Positions 1 to 5,190 of a stretch of DNA of 7,294 nt are shown here, piece after piece. The first letter of the stretch is position 1. Every line of letters starts with the position of its first letter. Below the pieces are notes generated by a model. It had not been told where the DNA came from. It saw only the letters and a list, made by a program, of their open reading frames with translations, and did no database searches. Both the position numbers and the translations under genes were made by a program. Source of the DNA: Candidatus Tectimicrobiota bacterium (GTDB lineage Bacteria > UBA8248); assembly GCA_016184445.1 (NCBI GenBank), contig JACPCT010000073.1, positions 1-7,294 of the forward strand, in the 5' to 3' direction.

Positions 1-251
1 TGGGGGGAGGGTCCCACGCCGGGCAGCGGCGGGGGCGCCAGGGGCTCCTCCTCGTCGCAGGGGCGGCGGGAGGGGGTTCGGCGGGCCCCCGGCTGCGGGC
101 CGCGGAAGTCGGCCACCTTGCTCAGGCGGAAGGCCTCCTCCTCGCCCTTCGGTTTCTCCTCGAGAGGTTTCTCGGGCGCGGGTTCCGGCTTCTTCTTGTT
201 CTTGGGGTCCTGGCCTTCGGGCCCTTGCTTGATGAGGTCGCTCAGGCGCAT
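1..251 (-). CDS. Unrecognised protein, N-terminal part only (3' end outside window)
   Basis: From the ATG at 249-251 the frame stays open to the left edge, about 83 codons. It starts MRLSDLIKQGPEGQ, continues through a Lys/Glu/Pro-rich segment (about residues 15-40), then FRLSKVADFRGPQPG, an Arg/Pro stretch, an acidic DEEE patch and a Pro-rich end. There is no signal peptide, membrane segment or recognisable domain. The segment looks disordered and probably precedes a folded domain outside the window. A short motif occurs twice, RLSDLI near residue 2 and RLSKVA near residue 42. Support for the gene is a strong ribosome site 8 bases upstream, the 3-base gap to the ATPase stop, and the absence of stops. 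The tight spacing suggests it works with the ATPase. I do not recognise the family: it does not look like the start of ExeB/GspB, and I assign no function. Confidence 0.7.
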   Translation of the reverse strand, partial: MRLSDLIKQGPEGQDPKNKKKPEPAPEKPLEEKPKGEEEAFRLSKVADFRGPQPGARRTPSRRPCDEEEPLAPPPLPGVGPSP

Positions 252-254
252 GGC

Positions 255-1061
255 TCAGACCCCTCCTCCGCCGTCCCGGACGACCTTCTCGACGAGCTTG
301 CTGTTGATGAGGGTGACCTTGTAGCTGAACCCCACCAGGAGGCACAGGTCGCACACGTTCACGATCTTGCGGGGGACGCCGTTCGAGACCTCGTAGATCA
401 TCTTGATCGCCTGCTCGGAAAAGATGCTTTTCTCCAGCCCCGCCACCTTGAGACGGAAGAAGATGAACTTGACCGTCTCGGCGTAGTCAAGCGGGCTTAG
501 ATGATACTTGATGGCTATTCTCTGGCTCAACTGGGGGATTTTCTCGACCCGCTCCCGCAGCTCGGGCTGGCCGACCAGGATGAGGGTCAGCAGGAAGCGG
601 TCGTTCAGCTGGAAGTTGAGGAGCAGCCGCAGCTCCTCCATCGTCTCGTCGTCCTTGATGGCTTGCGCCTCGTCCACGACGACGACGGTGGTCTTCCCCT
701 CCTGCGCGTTGCTGAGGGTCTTGTTGTTGAGCAGCCGGAGGAGGTCGACCTTCGAGTCGGCGCTGTCCTCCACGTTCAGCTGGTAGAGGATCTCCTTGAG
801 GAAGTCGACGGGGCTGAGGCTCGGGTTGGCGACGATGCCGACGTCGAACTTCTCCTCGGACAGCTGGCGCACGAAGGCGCGGGTGAGGGTGGTCTTCCCC
901 ATGCCGACGTCGCCGGAGAGCATCGCCGCGCCCTTCCTGCCGTGGGCTGCGTAAAGGAGGCGCGTCATGGCCTCCTCATGCTTGGGCGAGAAATAGAGAA
1001 AATCCGGGTTCGGAAGGTTCTCGAAGGGCGGAACCTTGAGACCCCAGTAATCCAGGTACAC
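255..1061 (-). CDS. ExeA/GspA-type AAA+ ATPase, AAA+ domain only
   Basis: 268 residues, GTG start, TGA stop at 255-257. The N-terminus MYLDYWGLKVPPFENLPNPDF and the following FLYFSPKHEEAMTRLLYA block are the signature of the ExeA family. ATPase motifs: Walker A GDVGMGKTT (50-58), Walker B VVVVDEAQ (126-133), sensor-1 region LILVGQPEL (160-168), RIAIKYHLSPL (181-191) and a sensor-2-type NGVPRKIVNVCD (227-238). True GspA/ExeA proteins of type II secretion are about twice as long, with a transmembrane segment and a peptidoglycan-binding domain. This one has neither, so a cytosolic ATPase acting on an unknown partner is more likely, and I give no gene symbol. Related short ATPases occur near secretion, pilus and polysaccharide genes, and TniB-type transposition ATPases are distant relatives; nothing mobile is seen here. 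The C-terminal GGGGV is encoded by the next gene's ribosome binding site. GC content looks lower than in the neighbours, by eye. Confidence 0.88.
   Translation of the reverse strand: MYLDYWGLKVPPFENLPNPDFLYFSPKHEEAMTRLLYAAHGRKGAAMLSGDVGMGKTTLTRAFVRQLSEEKFDVGIVANPSLSPVDFLKEILYQLNVEDSADSKVDLLRLLNNKTLSNAQEGKTTVVVVDEAQAIKDDETMEELRLLLNFQLNDRFLLTLILVGQPELRERVEKIPQLSQRIAIKYHLSPLDYAETVKFIFFRLKVAGLEKSIFSEQAIKMIYEVSNGVPRKIVNVCDLCLLVGFSYKVTLINSKLVEKVVRDGGGGV
260..269 (-). promoter_or_regulatory. Strong Shine-Dalgarno of the last, partial gene
   Basis: GGAGGAGGGG in the transcript encodes the Gly-rich last codons of the ATPase and lies 8 bases before the ATG at 249-251. The ATPase stop TGA and one GCC triplet fall within the spacer. 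This supports the small partial gene below as real and translationally coupled to the ATPase gene. Confidence 0.65.
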
Positions 1062-1069
1062 GCTCGCCG

Positions 1070-1076
1070 CCCCTCC
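1070..1076 (-). promoter_or_regulatory. Shine-Dalgarno of the AAA+ ATPase gene
   Basis: GGAGGGG in the transcript sits 8 bases before the GTG at 1059-1061. It lies within the 35-base gap (1062-1096) after the coaX stop and supports the GTG start, after which the protein reads MYLDYWGL, a typical ExeA-type N-terminus. No separate promoter is evident in the gap. Confidence 0.65.
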
Positions 1077-1096
1077 ACTCGCGCCGCCGAGCCCCC

Positions 1097-1876
1097 TCAG
1101 GGGTTTCGTTCGGCGATGAGACGCAGCCCGATCAGCGTCAGGTCGGGGTTCACCTCGTCGAAGAAGGCGGCCTGGGACGCCAGCGCGACGCTCTGCCCGC
1201 CCGTCGCCACCACCCGGGCGGGCGAGCCCAGCTCGGCCTTCATCCGGTCCACGATCTCCCGCACCAGGCCCAGGTAGCCGAAGAACATGCCCGCCTGGAT
1301 GCTGTGAACGGTGTTTCTCCCGATGACCGAGGGCGGCATGACCGGCTCGACCCGGGGAAGGCGGGCCGTGCGATCCACCAGGGCCTCGAGGGCGATGCCG
1401 AAGCCCGGCGAGATGGCTCCTCCCAGATACTCCCCGCGCGCCGAGATGGCGTCGAAGGTGATGGCGGTCCCGAAGTCGACCACCACGAGCGGCCCGCCGT
1501 AGAGGTGGTGGCCCGCGACGGCGTTGGCGATCCGGTCCGCCCCCACCTCGTGGGGGTTGTCATACTTGATCGCGATGCCCGTCCGGACTCCCGGGCCCAC
1601 GACCAAGGGCGCCACCCCGAAGTAGCGGCGCGACATCTCCTCCAGCGTGGGCCCCAGCGGCGGGACCACGCTGGCGATGACCACCCGCTTCACCTGCTCC
1701 ATCCGGTGGCCGCCCAGGCGGAAGAGGCCCTCCATCAGGATGGCCAGCTCGTCCGTCGTCCGCCGGGCCACCGAGCCGAGCCGCCAGCTCGCCCGGATCT
1801 CCTCCCCCTCGAAGAGGCCGACCACGGTCTGCGTGTTGCCGACGTCGATGGCCAGGAGGCGGCCGCCCGGGTTCAC
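1097..1876 (-). CDS. coaX: Type III pantothenate kinase
   Basis: 259 residues, GTG start overlapping birA by four bases, TGA stop at 1097-1099. It catalyses ATP-dependent phosphorylation of pantothenate to 4'-phosphopantothenate, the first step of CoA synthesis. The type III family needs a monovalent cation and, unlike type I CoaA, is not feedback-inhibited by CoA. It has the ASKHA-fold motifs in order: LAIDVGNTQTVVGLF (8-22, phosphate loop), PGVRTG (95-100), NPHEVGADRIANA (107-119, pantothenate and cation site), VVVDFGTAITFD (131-142, with the conserved acidic residue D134), YLGGAISPG (150-158), IGRNTVHSIQAG (185-196) and VVATGGQS (222-229). Length is normal for the family. The birA-coaX pairing is common in many bacteria and links two cofactor functions. 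No anomalies seen. Confidence 0.96.
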   Translation of the reverse strand: MNPGGRLLAIDVGNTQTVVGLFEGEEIRASWRLGSVARRTTDELAILMEGLFRLGGHRMEQVKRVVIASVVPPLGPTLEEMSRRYFGVAPLVVGPGVRTGIAIKYDNPHEVGADRIANAVAGHHLYGGPLVVVDFGTAITFDAISARGEYLGGAISPGFGIALEALVDRTARLPRVEPVMPPSVIGRNTVHSIQAGMFFGYLGLVREIVDRMKAELGSPARVVATGGQSVALASQAAFFDEVNPDLTLIGLRLIAERNP

Positions 1877-2646
1877 GTCTCGATGACCTCCCCCGCCTCG
1901 GCCCGGAGGAGGCGCCCCTCCGCGCCCTGGAGAAGGAGCCGGCCCGAACCGTCGATTCCGGCGACCTTCCCGCGGAGGGTCTCGCCTTCGGCCGAAACCG
2001 CGGCCTCCTCTCCCAAATTATCACACAATTCCATCCACCGCGTCCGCACGGGCTCGAACCCTGTGTTTAGGAACACTTTGTACCAGAAATCGAGGTGTCT
2101 CAAAAGGAGACTCAGCGTCTCCTCGGCCTCCGGGGCCGCCTTGCCCGCCAGCCGGAGGGAGGTGGCCCGCCCCCGGATCTCGGCGGGAAAGTCGGTCTCC
2201 TCGCCGGTCAGATTGACCCCCACTCCCGCCACCACGGCCGGGGGGGGGCCTCCCTGGGGCTCGTACTCGCACAGGATGCCCCCCAGCTTTTTCCGGTGGA
2301 CCCTCAAGTCATTCGGCCACTTGAGGCCCACCGGGGGCCCGGCCAGGGAGGAGAGCCCTTCGGCGGCGGCCACCCCCGCCAGGAGGGTGAGGAGACGGGC
2401 TTCGGCGGGAGGCTTCGGGGGGCGGAGGAGGACGGAGAAGTAGAGCCCGGCCCCGGGAGGGGAGTGCCAGCCGCGGCCCCTACGCCCCCGCCCCCGGGTC
2501 TGGGAGCGGGCGGCGATCACGAGCCCCTCGGCCTCTCCCCGGCGGGCCCGCTCGAGGAGGAGGTCGTTCGTCGAGCCCGCCACGTCGAGCCATTCGACCC
2601 GCCACGCCAGCGCGGGTGAGCCCGGCGGGAGGGCGGGTGCGGCCAT
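1873..2646 (-). CDS. birA: Biotin--[acetyl-CoA-carboxylase] ligase, monofunctional (no repressor domain)
   Basis: 257 residues, ATG start at 2644-2646 abutting the valS TGA (TGAATG), with AAGGA as a weak ribosome site 4 bases upstream. The enzyme makes biotinyl-5'-AMP from biotin and ATP and transfers biotin to a lysine of the carboxyl carrier protein of acetyl-CoA carboxylase and related enzymes. Catalytic-domain motifs in order: GSTND (24-28), SQTRGRGRRGRGW (48-60; biotinyl-AMP binding loop), LKWPNDL (108-114; conserved Lys 109), KLGGILCE (120-127), GVGVN (141-145) and ATSLRL (161-166). A small C-terminal beta-barrel follows (about 210-257). The N-terminal winged helix of E. coli BirA is absent, so it should not repress biotin genes itself. 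A 100-base stretch inside the gene (2011-2110) is much less GC-rich than the surroundings. The last bases overlap the coaX start (GTGA). Confidence 0.95.
   Translation of the reverse strand: MAAPALPPGSPALAWRVEWLDVAGSTNDLLLERARRGEAEGLVIAARSQTRGRGRRGRGWHSPPGAGLYFSVLLRPPKPPAEARLLTLLAGVAAAEGLSSLAGPPVGLKWPNDLRVHRKKLGGILCEYEPQGGPPPAVVAGVGVNLTGEETDFPAEIRGRATSLRLAGKAAPEAEETLSLLLRHLDFWYKVFLNTGFEPVRTRWMELCDNLGEEAAVSAEGETLRGKVAGIDGSGRLLLQGAEGRLLRAEAGEVIET
1886..1894 (-). promoter_or_regulatory. Shine-Dalgarno of coaX, inside the end of birA
   Basis: GGGGGAGGT in the transcript lies 9 bases before the GTG at 1874-1876. It supports that GTG as the coaX start, even though the start overlaps the birA stop by four bases (GTGA). 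This is the usual arrangement for reinitiation or coupled translation. Confidence 0.65.
2017..2025 (-). promoter_or_regulatory. Possible extended -10 promoter element inside birA
   Basis: Read on the minus strand, the sequence is TGTGATAAT: a TG-N extension followed by GATAAT, five of six matches to the sigma-70 -10 hexamer. It lies about 140 bases upstream of the coaX start, in a stretch that is 49 of 100 G/C (2011-2110, counted by hand). I see no good -35 hexamer, and the bases also encode conserved-looking BirA sequence (LCDN). It could serve coaX and the genes after it, or be chance. Confidence 0.2.
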
Positions 2647-5187
2647 TCAGTCCTTCAATTCCTGGAGACGGGAGAGATGGGCCCGGAGCTTGGCCTCGCG
2701 GTCCCGGGTCTCGGCCAGCCGCCCCCGATCCTTCTCGACCACCTCGGCCGGGGCGCGCTCCACGAAGGTGGGGTTGGCCAGCTTCTTCTCGAGCGCCTGG
2801 ATGGAGGAGGCCGTGTCCTTGATCTGCTTCTCGAGCCGGCGGATCTCCTCGTCGGTGTCGATCAGGCCCTCGATGGGGATGAAGACCTGGACCTCGCCCG
2901 AGACCGCGGCGGCGGCCGCCTTGGGGCGCTCGACGCGGGGGCCGATGGTCCAGTCCGGGCGGAGCCGGGCGAGCCGCTGGATCCACTCGGCCTGCTGGAG
3001 GATGAGCTTCTCCTGGGCCGGGCTCTCCACGTGGATGAGGGCGCGGACCTCATGCCCCGGGGGGATGTTGAGCTCGCCCCGGACGTTGCGGACCGCGCTC
3101 ACGAGCTCCACGAGGGAGCCGAACTCCCGCTCCGCCCCGGGGTCGTCCCAGCCCTCGGCGGGGGCGGGCCAGGCGGCGGCGGCGATGCTCTCGCCCTCGA
3201 TGCCGGGGAGCTTCTGCCAGATCTCCTCGGTGATGAAGGGGACGATGGGGTGCAGCAGGCGCAGGGTGCGCTCCAGCACCCGGGCGAGGACGGCGCGGCT
3301 GGAGTCCCCCTCGGCCCCGCCCAGGAGGGCGGGCTTGATGACCTCGAGGTACCAGTCGCACAGCTCGTGCCAGGTGAAGTGGTAGAGGGCCAGGGCGGCG
3401 TCGTTGAAGCGGTACTCCGCGAGCGCCTCGTCCACCTTCCGGTTCGTGCCGTTCAGGCGGCTCATGATCCAGCGGTCGCTGAGAGAGAGTTTCGAGCGCC
3501 CGGGCATCGCCGGCGGCCCGGCCGGCAGGTTCATCAGGGTGAAGCGGGCGATGGCGGTGAGGGTCATCCGCAGGGAGTCCGCCCCGTACTTCTCGATGAC
3601 CTCCAGGGGGTCGATGACGTTCCCCCGCGTCTTGCTCATCTTCTGCCCTTGCTCGTCGCGCACCAGGGCGTGGATGTAGACGTCGCGGAAGGGGACGTCC
3701 CCCATGAACTTGAGGCCCATCATGATCATCCGGGCGACCCAGAAGAAGATGATGTCGAAGCCCGTCACGAGGACCGAGGTGGGGTAGAAGAACTCCAGGT
3801 CGCGGCTGCGCCCGGGCCACCCGAAGGTGGAGAAGGGCCACAGCCCCGAGCTGAACCAGGTGTCCAGCACGTCGGTCTCGCGCCGCAGCCCGGGGCCGGC
3901 CGGATCCTCGCGGGAGACGAAGACCTCGCCCGTCTCGTCGTCGTGCCAGGCCGGGATCTGGTGGCCCCACCAGATCTGGCGGCTGATGCACCAGTCGCGG
4001 ATGTTGCGCATCCACTCGAAGTAGGTCGCCTTCCACTGGGGGGGGATGATGCGGATGCGCCCCTCCTCCACGGCGCGGATGGCCTCCTCGGCGAGGGGCT
4101 TCATCCGGACGAACCATTGCTTGGAGAGGTAGGGCTCCACCACGGTCCCGCAGCGGTAGCAGCCGCCGACCGAATGCTTGTGGGGCTTCGTGCCCCGCAT
4201 GAGCCCGAGCTTCTCCATGTCCGCGGCGATGCGCTCGCGGGCCTCGAAGCGGTCGAGCCCGGCGTAGGGCCCGCCGTTCTCGTTGATCCTCCCGTCCCGC
4301 GTGAGGATGTTGACCTGAGGGAGGTTGTTCCGCAGGCCCGCCTCGAAGTCGTTGGGGTCGTGGGCGGGGGTGACCTTCACCGCGCCCGAGCCGAAGGCGG
4401 GGTCCACGTAGCGGTCGGCGATGATGGGGATCTTGCGGTCCACGAGGGGCAGCCGCAGCCAGCGGCCCACCAGGCCGGTGTAGCGCGCGTCCTCGGGGTG
4501 AACCGCGACGGCCGTGTCGCCCAGCATGGTCTCGGGCCGGGTGGTGGAGATGGTCAGGCCCTCGCCGCCCTCCCAGAGGGGGTAGTGGAACTCCCAGAGC
4601 TTGCCCTCGCGCTCCTCGTGCTCGACTTCCAGATCGGAGACGGCGGTGCCGCAGCGGGGGCACCAGTTGACCAGGTAGTCGCCCCGGTAGATGAGGCCCT
4701 CCTCGTAGAGGCGCACAAAAGCCTCGCGCACCGCCCGGGAGAGGCCCTCGTCCATCGTGAAGCGCTCCCGCGGCCAATCGCAGGAGGCCCCCAGCCGCAT
4801 GAGCTGGCGGATGATGGTGCCCCCGTTCTGGCCCTTCCACTCCCAGACGCGATCGACGAACTTCTCGCGCCCGAGCTGCTCGCGCGTGAGCCCCTCGGCC
4901 GCAAGCTGGCGCTCCACCACGTTCTGGGTGGCGATGCCGGCGTGGTCGGTTCCCGGCATCCAGCAGACGGCGTGGCCGCTCATGCGCTTCCAGCGGATGA
5001 GGATGTCCTGGAGGGTGTTGTTCAGGGCGTGGCCCATGTGGAGCGAGCCGGTGACGTTGGGCGGCGGGATGACGATGGAGTAGGGCGGCTTGCCCGGCTC
5101 CGGCCGGCCGTGGAAGTAATTTTTCTCTAGCCAGAAGGCGTACCAGCGGTCTTCCGCCGCCTTCGGCTCGTAGCGGGGCTCGAGCAC
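2647..5187 (-). CDS. valS: Valyl-tRNA synthetase, with an apparent internal deletion after the KMSK loop
   Basis: 846 residues, GTG start, TGA stop. This cytosolic class Ia synthetase charges tRNA(Val) and edits misactivated threonine. Visible landmarks: HIGH-type motif in [12 protein letters not shown] (42-53), [14 protein letters not shown] (75-88), CPRC (176-179), editing-domain motifs [14 protein letters not shown] (214-227) and [15 protein letters not shown] (266-280), CYRC (343-346), [17 protein letters not shown] (398-414), [16 protein letters not shown] (439-454), KMSKT (516-520), anticodon-domain motif [12 protein letters not shown] (610-621), and a C-terminal charged coiled coil (about 780-846). 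Bacterial ValRS usually has about 880-950 residues. Here [14 protein letters not shown] (534-547) runs straight into RFTLMNL. In E. coli and Bacillus ValRS about 27 residues separate these blocks, including GRDI and NFxNKxWNAS. The frame is intact across the junction (3544-3549). This could be a sequencing or assembly loss, a recent deletion or a real variant. The family call is certain; full function is uncertain. birA starts directly after the stop codon. Confidence 0.97.
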   Translation of the reverse strand: MLEPRYEPKAAEDRWYAFWLEKNYFHGRPEPGKPPYSIVIPPPNVTGSLHMGHALNNTLQDILIRWKRMSGHAVCWMPGTDHAGIATQNVVERQLAAEGLTREQLGREKFVDRVWEWKGQNGGTIIRQLMRLGASCDWPRERFTMDEGLSRAVREAFVRLYEEGLIYRGDYLVNWCPRCGTAVSDLEVEHEEREGKLWEFHYPLWEGGEGLTISTTRPETMLGDTAVAVHPEDARYTGLVGRWLRLPLVDRKIPIIADRYVDPAFGSGAVKVTPAHDPNDFEAGLRNNLPQVNILTRDGRINENGGPYAGLDRFEARERIAADMEKLGLMRGTKPHKHSVGGCYRCGTVVEPYLSKQWFVRMKPLAEEAIRAVEEGRIRIIPPQWKATYFEWMRNIRDWCISRQIWWGHQIPAWHDDETGEVFVSREDPAGPGLRRETDVLDTWFSSGLWPFSTFGWPGRSRDLEFFYPTSVLVTGFDIIFFWVARMIMMGLKFMGDVPFRDVYIHALVRDEQGQKMSKTRGNVIDPLEVIEKYGADSLRMTLTAIARFTLMNLPAGPPAMPGRSKLSLSDRWIMSRLNGTNRKVDEALAEYRFNDAALALYHFTWHELCDWYLEVIKPALLGGAEGDSSRAVLARVLERTLRLLHPIVPFITEEIWQKLPGIEGESIAAAAWPAPAEGWDDPGAEREFGSLVELVSAVRNVRGELNIPPGHEVRALIHVESPAQEKLILQQAEWIQRLARLRPDWTIGPRVERPKAAAAAVSGEVQVFIPIEGLIDTDEEIRRLEKQIKDTASSIQALEKKLANPTFVERAPAEVVEKDRGRLAETRDREAKLRAHLSRLQELKD

Positions 5188-5190
5188 GCC

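Noticed and set aside
255..1061. The ATPase as a TniB-type transposition protein or full ExeA secretion protein
   Set aside because: No transposase, inverted terminal repeats or integrase are present. The protein lacks the membrane and peptidoglycan-binding parts of ExeA, so only the AAA+ family level is supported.
1090..1102. Small palindrome around the coaX stop (CCCC TGA GGGG) as a terminator
   Set aside because: The stem is only four pairs with a three-base loop and no T run follows. The ATPase gene starts 35 bases later.
3050..4840. A 596-codon minus-strand open frame inside valS in another frame
   Set aside because: The product is an Arg/Gly/Pro/His-rich repeat-like sequence, a typical off-frame translation of a GC-rich gene.
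2677..5130. An 817-codon open frame on the plus strand, opposite valS
   Set aside because: It is an antisense shadow of a real gene in GC-rich DNA. Its product is Asp/Gly/Leu/His-rich low-complexity sequence with no domain, and valS on the other strand is unmistakable.
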